Source: Flavivirga rizhaonensis (GTDB taxonomy: Bacteria; Bacteroidota; Bacteroidia; Flavobacteriales; Flavobacteriaceae). Taken from it: a DNA stretch of 57,876 nt. This document shows, one piece after another, positions 8,614-17,608 of the stretch (within the stretch, counting starts at the first letter, position 1; each line of letters starts with the position of its first letter). The position numbers were made by a program, and so were the translations under genes. Below the pieces are notes generated by a model. That model saw only the letters and a program-made list of their open reading frames with translations, made no database searches and had not been told where the DNA came from. The stretch is taken from assembly GCF_004791695.1 (NCBI RefSeq), contig NZ_SRSO01000030.1:1-57876 (forward strand), given 5' to 3'.

Positions 8614-9363
8614 ATGAAAAAAATATTGTTTTTTCTAATGACTTTGTCATTGATTCTATCATGTGAAGATGAGCAGGATTTTACTAATACCACATTTAGT
8701 TTTGCTTCTTTTGATAAAGACAACTATAACTTAACAGTAACTCTTGGTAGTTCTTCTACACAGAGTATATCTGTAGCGGCTTCAATAGCCTCAAGTTCAG
8801 AAAGAGTGCATGCTATTCAAGTGGATACTGATGCTTCTAACATAACACCATCGTCATACACAATACCTAATTCAATTACTATTCCAGCAAATCAAACAAC
8901 TGGAAGTTTCGATATTATTGTAACTGATGATCTTGAGTTATCTGGTGAGACTTTAGTGCTAAACTTGATTGATGATGATTTTACTGTACAACCAGCTACC
9001 GTAAATGTTAAACTTTTTTGCCCACAACAACCTCCCGCTTCTGGTACATGGACTATAAGAATGCGAGATAGTTATGGAGATGGTTGGAATGTTGCGGCTG
9101 TAACGATAATGGTTGATGGCGTATCTACAGATTACTCTGTACCTCAAAGTGCTGGAAAGGATACAGTTGAAGATACATTTGATGTAATCGCTGGAGCGAC
9201 TGAAATATCCGTAGTATTCAATAGTAATGGAGAAAGGTGGACGGATGAGGTAAGCTATGAAGTTTTAACACCCGCTGGTGATATTGTTTTAGAAGTTGCT
9301 TATAGTGATCAGAATATCTCCACTATAGATGAAACAGAAAATTTTAATTATTGTGTTTTTTAA
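8614..9363 (+). CDS. Surface lipoprotein with Calx-beta-like and DSYGDGW domains
   Basis: A 249-residue lipoprotein (signal MKKILFFLMTLSLILSC) twelve bases after susD, in the position where SusE/SusF-like surface glycan-binding proteins usually lie. Residues about 25-135 look like a Calx-beta/immunoglobulin-like sandwich (ITIPANQTTGSFDIIVTDD, ETLVLNL). Residues about 145-249 carry a WTIRMRDSYGDGWNVAAV motif, a small beta domain seen in secreted bacterial proteins. It is not recognisably homologous to characterised SusE, so a glycan-binding role is inferred from position only. Last gene of the susCD operon; a hairpin terminator follows. Confidence 0.65.
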   Translation: MKKILFFLMTLSLILSCEDEQDFTNTTFSFASFDKDNYNLTVTLGSSSTQSISVAASIASSSERVHAIQVDTDASNITPSSYTIPNSITIPANQTTGSFDIIVTDDLELSGETLVLNLIDDDFTVQPATVNVKLFCPQQPPASGTWTIRMRDSYGDGWNVAAVTIMVDGVSTDYSVPQSAGKDTVEDTFDVIAGATEISVVFNSNGERWTDEVSYEVLTPAGDIVLEVAYSDQNISTIDETENFNYCVF

Positions 9364-9431
9364 TTATAAAATCATTAAATCTTTACTATAGAAAACATAA
9401 TTAAAGAAATAATTATTTGAATTAGTTTGAG

Positions 9432-9467
9432 AAAGGGGTGGTAATAGTTTTCATCACTCCTTTTTTT
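9432..9467 (+). terminator. Rho-independent terminator after the susCD operon
   Basis: A hairpin with left arm AAAGGGGTG at 9432-9440 and right arm CACTCCTTT, followed by a run of T ending at 9467. One G-U pair interrupts the stem. It lies about 70 bases after the lipoprotein stop. Confidence 0.7.
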
Positions 9468-9543
9468 AGTTGATTTATACTTAATAAATATCTATAGGTA
9501 TCTGGTATATCTAAATTTAATAAAATACTAAATAATTTTAAAT

Positions 9544-10971
9544 ATGACTCTTTATAAGAAACGTAAAATATCACAAAATCTCGTTACAATAACGATGACT
9601 TTTAATATAATGATTTTAGTAGCATTGCTAACGTCATGCAATCAAAAAACTATTGATTATGCCATTTTATCTGGGAATGTCAAAAATAGTGATAATACCA
9701 AAATAACAATTTATGGAGTATCTAAAACAGAAACTGCTAATTATTTAAAAGAAATAGAAGTTGATCAAAATGGTATTTTCTCTGATACGATCTATTTAAA
9801 AACCCCAGGTCATTATATATTCTTTAATGAGTATATATATATAGAACCTGGAAACAACCTTAATGTAAGTTTTGATGCTAAAAGACCTAGAGAAACACAA
9901 AAATATAGCGGAAATGGTGCGGTAATTAATAATTATTTAGTGGCAAAACGCCTCAAGGAAAAAGAATTGATACCAAAGAGGTCTGAATATGCCAAACTTG
10001 ATGAAACCAAATATATCGCCTTGTTTTCGAATATGAAATCTGAACTTCAAAAACTACTAGCATCTTTAAAACAAACACATCCTAAGTTTTACGAAAGCGA
10101 ACTGAAAAATCTAGAATATGACTACCTGTACAAGTTATACTCTTATGAATCTTATCATAGAGCTTTTACAGATAATAAAACATTTAAGCCATCTGCTAAA
10201 ATCACAGATATTTTAAATACTATCGACTATGACAATGCTTTAGATTATGGTTTTTCGGGTGCTTATCGTTTATTATCTCTTAGAAATTTTTTAAACTATG
10301 ACTTTTATCCACAAGTAACCGATTTAGACCATAAAGACACAATCGCCAAAGTTTTTAGTGCTATTAAATCTCTTAAAAGTGAGAATATTAAGAACGGTCT
10401 AGCTTCAGATATGAAAAAATTTATGAACCCAACTATTGAAAATATTGAGGCTTTGAATACTGGTATTATGGAAATGGTTACAGACTCTATAACCCGAGTT
10501 GAAGTTATTGAGAAGTACAACATTGCTAAAAGATTAACAAAAGGACAAAAAGCACCTTCTTTTAGTTATGAAAATTTTAAAGGAGGTACGACATCTCTAG
10601 ATGACTTAAAAGGTACATATGTGTATATAGACATGTGGGCTACGTGGTGTGGGCCTTGCAAGCGGCAAATTCCTTTTCTTGAAAAAATCGAAAAACAATA
10701 TCATGATAAAAATATTGCTTTTGTAAGTATTTCTATAGATTCTGATAAAGAGGCTTGGAAAAAATTTGTTGCAGATAAACAGTTGGGAGGAATTCAATTA
10801 CTAGCAGAAGGTGCTTGGAAAGCTTCTGTGATGACAGACTATGATATTGATGGTGTGCCAAGATTTATGTTATTTGACCCAGAAGGAAAAATTGTTACAG
10901 TAAATGCACCTCTACCATCAGACCCAGAATTATCCGAAATATTAGACAATTTGTTAATAGAGAAAATATAA
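9544..10971 (+). CDS. TlpA-type thioredoxin-fold lipoprotein
   Basis: A 475-residue lipoprotein with a thioredoxin/AhpC-TSA (TlpA) domain at about 340-475. The active-site motif WATWCGPCKRQIPF has Cys near 369 and 372, and the cis-proline region is GVPRFMLFDPEG. The first 200 residues form an N-terminal beta domain of the DUF4369 kind found on many Bacteroidota periplasmic thioredoxins (AILSGNVKNSDNTKITIYG, then YIFFNEYIYIEPG). The lipobox is LLTSC near residue 32, and an internal Met at 9595 would give a shorter signal peptide. Such proteins are periplasmic disulfide reductases, often near SusCD loci. Its separate position after a terminator suggests its own transcript with the following plug-only gene. 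Confidence 0.85.
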   Translation: MTLYKKRKISQNLVTITMTFNIMILVALLTSCNQKTIDYAILSGNVKNSDNTKITIYGVSKTETANYLKEIEVDQNGIFSDTIYLKTPGHYIFFNEYIYIEPGNNLNVSFDAKRPRETQKYSGNGAVINNYLVAKRLKEKELIPKRSEYAKLDETKYIALFSNMKSELQKLLASLKQTHPKFYESELKNLEYDYLYKLYSYESYHRAFTDNKTFKPSAKITDILNTIDYDNALDYGFSGAYRLLSLRNFLNYDFYPQVTDLDHKDTIAKVFSAIKSLKSENIKNGLASDMKKFMNPTIENIEALNTGIMEMVTDSITRVEVIEKYNIAKRLTKGQKAPSFSYENFKGGTTSLDDLKGTYVYIDMWATWCGPCKRQIPFLEKIEKQYHDKNIAFVSISIDSDKEAWKKFVADKQLGGIQLLAEGAWKASVMTDYDIDGVPRFMLFDPEGKIVTVNAPLPSDPELSEILDNLLIEKI

Positions 10972-11022
10972 TCATAAAGTTAAGTTTATTCCAAATGAGA
11001 ATTGGTATTACTACATCGTAAC

Positions 11023-11451
11023 ATGAAAAAAAGAACCCAATCTGTTTTTTTACTTTTTTTATTATTCGTTGCTGGCTTTTTATTTCAATGTGCGCCGTCT
11101 CAAAAAGCAGTTAAGAATAGCAATAAAACAGCTTCAAATGAAGTAAAGCCTGATGAATTGGATACTAATACCTTAACTATTATTGATATGTTAAGTAAAG
11201 TCTCTGGTGTAAATATTTCTGGCAATGATGAAAATGCTACAATTCAAATAAGAGGAACAAATACCATTAATGGTAATTCGGAGCCTCTTTTTGTAATTGA
11301 TGGAATAGTTATTGGAAATGGTATAAGAAGTATTTATAATAGAGTGCAACCTAATCAAATACAATCTATTCGTGTTTTAAAAGGGAGCGAAATGTCTTTT
11401 TATGGTGTTAGAGGAGGAAATGGAGTCATTGAAATTAAATTAAAAAAATAA
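11023..11451 (+). CDS. Stand-alone TonB-receptor plug-domain lipoprotein
   Basis: A lipoprotein of about 142 residues (signal MKKRTQSVFLLFLLFVAGFLFQC) whose body is only the plug part of a SusC/TonB-dependent receptor. The motifs TNTLTIIDMLSKVSGVNI, IQIRGTNTINGNSEPLFVID and YGVRGGNGVIEIKLKK match the plug order, but no barrel follows. The ATG at 11023 was chosen over the TTG at 11002 because it begins a clean signal peptide. Stand-alone plug lipoproteins occur in Bacteroidota, and the role is not known to me. It is 51 bases after the thioredoxin gene, probably co-transcribed. Confidence 0.75.
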   Translation: MKKRTQSVFLLFLLFVAGFLFQCAPSQKAVKNSNKTASNEVKPDELDTNTLTIIDMLSKVSGVNISGNDENATIQIRGTNTINGNSEPLFVIDGIVIGNGIRSIYNRVQPNQIQSIRVLKGSEMSFYGVRGGNGVIEIKLKK

Positions 11452-11582
11452 ATTTTAAAGATTTCGATAATGATATTTATTTGAACGATATGTAGATAAA
11501 ATAAAATTTTAACATTTCACTAATAAGGAATAGTCATAAAAAAGACTCGTTACTATTATACATTCAAAAATATAAAAATTAA

Positions 11583-11738
11583 AAAGATAAAAAAATCATC
11601 ATAATAGGCATTTCGTCACAAATTTTTTATGCTCAAAAGTTAGACTTAAAAGCTAATTTACCAATAGATAAAAGTTTTAAAAAGGATATTTTAAAAAATG
11701 GCTTAACCTATTATCTAAAAAATAAAGAATATTTATAA
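11583..11738 (+). pseudogene. N-terminal remnant of an M16 zinc peptidase (PqqL-like)
   Basis: The frame carries a decayed signal sequence, then FYAQKLDLKANLPIDKS and ILKNGLTYYLKN before a TAA at 11736-11738. This is the typical start of secreted M16 (insulinase-like) peptidases of Bacteroidota. The HxxEH zinc-binding core that should follow is absent and there is no proper ATG, so only a fragment of about 50 codons remains. Confidence 0.5.
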
Positions 11739-12194
11739 AGACCGATTTAGTAATGCAATAGATTTTTAATTATTTTTTAAACACATTACTGGTTAATACT
11801 TAGGGTTCTCTTTTTAGATACCTAATCTCAATGTATTAGTAGCATTGTATACAGGAGAACGCTCAAAAGTTTAAGTTATATCAAAAAGGTATAAGGCAGT
11901 AACAATGAGAAAAATTTGGTTATGATAACCCTTTTTTTTAGGTCTTAACAAGCCATCATCTTTTTATTAGATTTACTAATTTTATATGTTTGGTCATAGT
12001 AATTAGTAAAGTGTCTATAATATTCAAAATATACCATATATATTATAATTTAAACCATTTGTTGTAAATCATTTTTTTGGATAAGTGTATTTTTAGCGTA
12101 TACAATTTTTCTCAGGAATAAGAGAAAGTTGTAGAATTAGATAGTATAAACAATATCTGGTTTCTTAGCAACATTCTTTAATCGATTACTTGCC
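11739..12194. other. Non-coding stretch, no recognisable gene
   Basis: About 450 AT-rich bases between the M16 remnant and the large fusion gene. All frames are broken by stops and no known protein fragment, RNA or convincing promoter was recognised. It may hold further decayed sequence and the promoter of the next gene. Confidence 0.4.
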
Positions 12195-15100
12195 ATGTTT
12201 GAAAAAGTATACTTATTCGCATTTTTTGTCACGAGTATTTGTTCACCCACAGTTTTTTCTCAAAACTTTGTTCGAGCAGAAGTCTATACAGGCTTAAATA
12301 TCCTGGAAGATAATAATGGAGTTGCCGTAGCAGACTATGACAATGATAACGATTTAGATATTTTTGTAGTTGCTAAAAGGCAAGAAAGAGAGGGTTTTGA
12401 AAGATCATTCAGTAGGCTTTTTCGTAATGAAAATAATGGACGATTTACCGATGTAACTGTTCAATCTGGTTTAACCAATTTGTTTGTAGAAGATGTTGAC
12501 GATGGTATAGATTTTTTTGGTCTAGACGGTTTTAAGTATTCGGTGTCTTGGGGAGATTATAATAATGATGGCTACCCCGATATTTTCTTTACCTATGCGC
12601 ATAAAGTTCAGTTATTTACAAATAATGGCAATGGTACTTTTACAGATGTTACGCAATCTTCTGGAATTGTTCAAAATAACGGTTGCAATAATACAGGAGC
12701 GACTTGGTTTGATTTTGACAACGATGGTTATTTAGATTTATATATTAACAGTTGGGGCTTATGTTATAATAATACCTTATACCGAAATAATGGCAACGGA
12801 ACGTTTACTGACGTTACCATAAATACAGGACTAAAATTAGATTTGGCCAGACGAAGTTACATGATGGTACCTTTTGATTTTAATGATGATGGCTATCTGG
12901 ATATGTATGTGTCAAACGATCTTTCTGATGTAAATTATTTATTCATAAACCAAAATGGTGAATCATTTATTGATCAAGCTGATGCCTTTGCATTGGGAAG
13001 TCGAGCAAATGTTAATGATATGAGCATAGCTATTAGTGATTATGAAAATGATGGCGATTTTGATGTGTTTACATCTGGAGTTGACGAAAATAGTTTATTC
13101 GAAAATGATGGTAATGGTATGTTTACCATGGTATCTCCTCAAAAAAATATAATGAAATCTGGTTGGTCATGGGGAAGTAATTTCTCAGACTTTGATTTGG
13201 ATGGAGATGAAGACCTTTTTGTTGCCAATGGCTATTATTTTGTTGAAGCACAACCTAATACTTATTATAAAAATTTAACAATTGAAGGAAATAACACGTT
13301 CGTAGATGATTCTGCTAATTCTGGTTTAGCTGAAATTACAAGAAGCACCGAAGCTACTGATTTTGACTATGATAATGATGGTGATCTGGATATTTTCGTA
13401 ACCAATCAAAAGCAACCTTCATTTTTTTATGAAAATAAATTAATAGATACTGGTCAACCTGATAATTTAAATTGGCTACGCGTGCAGCTTCAAGGTACGG
13501 TTTCCAATCGAGATGCTATTGGTTCAACAGTTACCGTTTCTACGTCTAGTGGCGTTTATAATAGATACTATTCAGGGGTTGGCTTTTTATCACAAAACTT
13601 ACAACCAGTACATTTTGGTTTAGGTAATGCAACACAAGTTTTGGAACTTAAAATAAAATGGCCTTCTGGATTAATTGAAACATATCCAAATTTAAATTCC
13701 AACACATTTATCAAAGTTATTGAAGGACAGGGTTATGAAGTTTTAAATATTATGCCAAGTGCTAAAATATTTGGGTGTACAGATCCAAAGTCGTGTAGTT
13801 ACAATCCAGATGCTACTTTTAATGATGGTTCAACATGTACTTACATTGAAACGAAACCAATCGAAGGACCATCAAGTTCAGGTATAAATAAAATAGAGAC
13901 ATACACATATCCAATTTCTGCTACTGGATCAGCTAATTGGTCTGTAGAAGGCGGGCATATTATTGATGGTCATGGAACAGCACAAATTACTGTACAATGG
14001 GGATTAGAATCTTCAGGAAAAATAACGGTTATTGAAGTCGGTACTGGATGCATTAGTGAGCCCCAAGAACTTGAGGTGCCTTTGAATGTTAATAATGCAC
14101 CAGATCATGTATCTATTGCAAGAATATGGAATGAAGCTTTGCTTGAGGCCATTAGAAATGACTTTGCAAGACCAACCGTTCATGCCCGAAATTTGTTCCA
14201 TACATCCATAGCGCTCTATGATGCGTGGGCTATTATAAGTGATAATGCCAAAACGTATCTTATTGGGAAACAGGTAAATGGGTTTTTAAGAAGTTTTAAA
14301 GGGTTTTCAACAACTGAAAGAACAGAAGTGGCACAACGAAAAGCTATAAGTTATGCCGCTTATCGATTATTGTCACAACGTTTCAAGAACTCTCCAGGAG
14401 CTCAAGAAACCTTAGAACGATTCGATTTAATAATGCAACAATTAGGATATGATACTAGTTATGATAGTATAGATTATTCAAACGGAAGTGCAGAAGCCTT
14501 AGGGAATTTTATTGCCAAAACCATAATTGATTATGGTAATATGGATGGTTCAAACGAAAGCGATCAATATAATAATTTAATTTATAAACCCCTCAATCCT
14601 CCTCTTAAACTGTCAGTACCTGAAGAACCAATAGGAATAATTGATCCTAATCGATGGCAACCACTAAGTTTCAATACATTTATAGATCAAAGTGGTAATT
14701 TAATAGCGGGTTCTACACCAGATTTTTTGGGTCCTGAATGGGGTAATGTTTTCCCATTCGCACTAGAAAAAAGTGATAAGATTGCACACCAAAGAGATGG
14801 TAACGATTATAATGTCTATTCAGATCCTGGAACCCCACCTTATTTAAGTATTTCAGAGCACACAACATCTAGTGATTTATATAAATGGAATTTTTCTCTT
14901 GTATCTGTTTGGAGCTCACATTTAGATCCTTCCGATGCTATTATGTGGGATATTTCCCCAAAATCTATTGGTAACATTGATATCGAATCAATTCCAGAAT
15001 CATTTTCTGATCATCATACGTTTTACAATCTAATTGATGGTGGCGATATTAGTAAGGGACACCAACTTAATCCAGTAACGGGTCAACCTTACGAAACCCA

Positions 15101-16220
15101 AATGGTTCCTAGAGCTGATTATGCAAGGGTACTGGCAGAGTTTTGGGCAGATGGTCCAGATTCTGAAACCCCCCCAGGGCATTGGTTTACCATTCTAAAT
15201 TACGTGAACGACCATCCGCTTTTTGAAAAGAAATTCAATGGTGAAGGAGCATCTCTTGACGCTTTAGAATGGGATGTGAAAGCTTATTTTATTCTGGGTG
15301 GTGCCATGCATGATGCCGCCGTAACTGCATGGAGTATAAAAGGATGGCATGATTATGTAAGGCCTATTTCTGCAATAAGATATATGGCAGAATTAGGGCA
15401 AAGTACAGATCAAAGCTTGCCAAATTATCATATTGGAGGTTTACCATTAATAAACGGCTATATCGAGTTGGTAAAAGAAGGCGACATATTAGCTGGAAAA
15501 AATAACGAAAACATAAATAAAATTAAGGTATTGGCATGGAAAGGTCATGAATTTATTCAAAATTCTGAAACCGATGTTGCTGGCGTAGGTTGGATTTTAG
15601 CAAAAAATTGGTGGCCTTACCAACGCCCTTCTTTTGTTACGCCCCCGTTTGCGGGTTATATTTCGGGCCATTCCACATTTTCTAGAGCAGCGGCCGAGGT
15701 GCTGACTCTACTAACTGGAGACGAATTTTTCCCAGGCGGTATGGGCGAGTTTGTGGCAAAAAAAGATGAATTTTTGGTATTTGAAAAAGGTCCGTCGGTT
15801 GATGTAAGATTACAGTGGGCAACTTACAGAGATGCCTCAGATCAGACAAGTTTGTCAAGGATTTGGGGAGGCATTCATCCTCCAGCGGATGATTTACCTG
15901 GGCGTTTAATAGGCGAGAAAATAGGAATTAATGCATTTAACTACGCTTTACCTTATTTCTCTAAAAATGAGCATACTGAAGAAGTTAAAGATATGGTTTT
16001 TTATCCTAATCCAATAGAAAATAACGAGTTGTATATTTCAAATACCAGCGAGATGGATGACATTATGTTATTCGATATTCAAGGGCGTCTTATTAATGTT
16101 TTAAATAAATCGTTTGATGAAACCAATAATATAACAACCATTAGGTTATCATCAAATTTAACCTCAGGGCTTTACATTATAAAAGCCAGGAATATTTCAA
16201 AAACAATAATAATTAAATAA
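12195..16220 (+). CDS. Secreted FG-GAP/ASPIC-UnbV protein fused to a vanadium haloperoxidase-like domain, T9SS tail
   Basis: A 1341-residue secreted protein. After a signal peptide (cleavage near FSQ) come FG-GAP/VCBS repeats with calcium-type DxDxDG loops (about 25-420) and an ASPIC/UnbV domain (about 430-520). Next are a GCTDPKSCSYNPDA motif and an Ig/PKD-like spacer (about 540-640). The PAP2/vanadium haloperoxidase-like domain spans about 650-1260 and keeps all vanadate-pocket motifs of that superfamily: KGWHDYVRP (KxxxxxxRP, near 1048), SGHSTFSRA (near 1157) and SRIWGGIHPPADD (SRxxxGxHxxxD, near 1220). The C-terminus (FYPNPIENNELYI to the end) is a type IX sorting domain. Haloperoxidase or phosphatase chemistry is inferred from these motifs; the substrate is unknown. 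It stands alone between the M16 remnant and DUF4249. Confidence 0.85.
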   Translation: MFEKVYLFAFFVTSICSPTVFSQNFVRAEVYTGLNILEDNNGVAVADYDNDNDLDIFVVAKRQEREGFERSFSRLFRNENNGRFTDVTVQSGLTNLFVEDVDDGIDFFGLDGFKYSVSWGDYNNDGYPDIFFTYAHKVQLFTNNGNGTFTDVTQSSGIVQNNGCNNTGATWFDFDNDGYLDLYINSWGLCYNNTLYRNNGNGTFTDVTINTGLKLDLARRSYMMVPFDFNDDGYLDMYVSNDLSDVNYLFINQNGESFIDQADAFALGSRANVNDMSIAISDYENDGDFDVFTSGVDENSLFENDGNGMFTMVSPQKNIMKSGWSWGSNFSDFDLDGDEDLFVANGYYFVEAQPNTYYKNLTIEGNNTFVDDSANSGLAEITRSTEATDFDYDNDGDLDIFVTNQKQPSFFYENKLIDTGQPDNLNWLRVQLQGTVSNRDAIGSTVTVSTSSGVYNRYYSGVGFLSQNLQPVHFGLGNATQVLELKIKWPSGLIETYPNLNSNTFIKVIEGQGYEVLNIMPSAKIFGCTDPKSCSYNPDATFNDGSTCTYIETKPIEGPSSSGINKIETYTYPISATGSANWSVEGGHIIDGHGTAQITVQWGLESSGKITVIEVGTGCISEPQELEVPLNVNNAPDHVSIARIWNEALLEAIRNDFARPTVHARNLFHTSIALYDAWAIISDNAKTYLIGKQVNGFLRSFKGFSTTERTEVAQRKAISYAAYRLLSQRFKNSPGAQETLERFDLIMQQLGYDTSYDSIDYSNGSAEALGNFIAKTIIDYGNMDGSNESDQYNNLIYKPLNPPLKLSVPEEPIGIIDPNRWQPLSFNTFIDQSGNLIAGSTPDFLGPEWGNVFPFALEKSDKIAHQRDGNDYNVYSDPGTPPYLSISEHTTSSDLYKWNFSLVSVWSSHLDPSDAIMWDISPKSIGNIDIESIPESFSDHHTFYNLIDGGDISKGHQLNPVTGQPYETQMVPRADYARVLAEFWADGPDSETPPGHWFTILNYVNDHPLFEKKFNGEGASLDALEWDVKAYFILGGAMHDAAVTAWSIKGWHDYVRPISAIRYMAELGQSTDQSLPNYHIGGLPLINGYIELVKEGDILAGKNNENINKIKVLAWKGHEFIQNSETDVAGVGWILAKNWWPYQRPSFVTPPFAGYISGHSTFSRAAAEVLTLLTGDEFFPGGMGEFVAKKDEFLVFEKGPSVDVRLQWATYRDASDQTSLSRIWGGIHPPADDLPGRLIGEKIGINAFNYALPYFSKNEHTEEVKDMVFYPNPIENNELYISNTSEMDDIMLFDIQGRLINVLNKSFDETNNITTIRLSSNLTSGLYIIKARNISKTIIIK

Positions 16221-16320
16221 ATTCCAAAACTAGCGGAGTGTTTTTAAGTATTGCGAGTTTTTATATTATTTAGGTTTCTCTAAAAGAAGCAAAAAAGAGA
16301 GGCGGTTTATATATTAACAT

Positions 16321-16355
16321 GCATTATACCATCCTTTTCTGTAGCATTATACCAT
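16321..16355. repeat. Short direct repeat upstream of the DUF4249 gene
   Basis: GCATTATACCAT occurs at 16321-16332 and again at 16344-16355, a 23-base period close to two helical turns. It lies about 55-90 bases before the DUF4249 start, so it could be a tandem binding site. No regulator is known. Confidence 0.35.
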
Positions 16356-16407
16356 GCTAATTGTATTAAGATTACTCTAACTTTAACATGCTGAAAAATA
16401 GCCTAAT

Positions 16408-17583
16408 ATGTTTCGTAAAATAAAGTGTCTTTTTGTGTTTCTGTCTTTTTTAAGTTTAACATTACATACCAGTTGTACAGATCCTGTTGTTCCAGAGTAT
16501 GAGTATAAAGAAGGATTGGTATATGTAGATGCATATGTTTCAACTGCAGTTGGTGGATCATACGTTCTAATAACAGAAACCTCCTTTTTGTCAGGGAATT
16601 TGGTTGATTTGTTTGTTAAAAATGCAACTGTATCATACAGGAATGTTGAAACAAATAATGAAGTTTTCTTAACAGAGTCTGATAAAGTTTATGTGCCCCC
16701 AAATGATTTTTTCGCTTCAGTTGATGAAATATGGGAACTCTCAATTAAGTTTTCGGATGGTAGAGTATATAAATCTAAACCAGAAACCATAATAGCACCA
16801 GTAGGTTTTTCAAATTTAAAAGCCACTTATAATAGTGAGTTATTATACCGAGAAAGCGAAAAAGCTTTCCTGCCAGGCCATTTTGTTTCTTTAGACCTTG
16901 ATGATCCTGGTGCTGACAAGAATTATTATTTCTGGAAATTTCGTTCGTTTGAGAAACTCGAGTTTTGCGAACAATGTCCCGAACGTATTTTTAGAGATGG
17001 AAAATGTGTTGCTAGTCCCGTATCTCTACTTAAAAATAAGTTGATGTCATATGGTTGTGATACGGATTGTTGGGAAATACGGTACAATGAAGACATAACA
17101 ATTTTTTCTGATGATTTTACAAATGGCGTATTAGTACAAGGTTTGCCTGTAGGCAACGTCATATTATATACTAAAAATAATATTGTAGTGGAAATGCAAC
17201 AATTTTCGCTATCTCCTTCTGCATATAAATATTATAAAGTTTTAAAAGATATTGTAGATAATAACGGGGGTTTTAATGCACCACCTCCAGCGGCACTTAT
17301 TGGGAATATGTTCAACCCTAATGATAGTAACGAGTTTGTTTTAGGCAGGTTTACTGCGGCATCAGCGGTTGTGAAATCCGTTTTTATTGATAGGTCACAA
17401 ATTGAAGATACACCAGTATTGCGCGATAGAGGCTCTGTTTTTTATGAGCGTTGTAGAGATATTTGTCTCCCATCAGAATGTGAATTAGTACCACCACCAG
17501 ATCGTTGTAACCCAATTACAAGTGTGTCATGTGAAGAATCTAGATTTAGAACAGGGATAAGACCAGAGGGGTGGATAGATTAA
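16408..17583 (+). CDS. DUF4249 lipoprotein
   Basis: A 391-residue lipoprotein (lipobox LHTSC near residue 23) of the DUF4249 family. It begins after the lipobox with DPVVPEYEYKEGLVYVDAYV and has beta-rich middle strands such as ITETSFLSGNLVDLFVKNA. The C-terminal half has many cysteines in clusters (CEQCPERIF, CDTDCWE, CRDICLPSEC, CEES), which probably form disulfides outside the cell. DUF4249 proteins are regularly encoded beside a TonB-dependent receptor, as here with the gene 25 bases downstream, and are taken to be its outer-membrane partner. The substrate is unknown. Confidence 0.85.
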   Translation: MFRKIKCLFVFLSFLSLTLHTSCTDPVVPEYEYKEGLVYVDAYVSTAVGGSYVLITETSFLSGNLVDLFVKNATVSYRNVETNNEVFLTESDKVYVPPNDFFASVDEIWELSIKFSDGRVYKSKPETIIAPVGFSNLKATYNSELLYRESEKAFLPGHFVSLDLDDPGADKNYYFWKFRSFEKLEFCEQCPERIFRDGKCVASPVSLLKNKLMSYGCDTDCWEIRYNEDITIFSDDFTNGVLVQGLPVGNVILYTKNNIVVEMQQFSLSPSAYKYYKVLKDIVDNNGGFNAPPPAALIGNMFNPNDSNEFVLGRFTAASAVVKSVFIDRSQIEDTPVLRDRGSVFYERCRDICLPSECELVPPPDRCNPITSVSCEESRFRTGIRPEGWID

Positions 17584-17608
17584 TTACAACTAGTTAAGGT
17601 TACATTTT

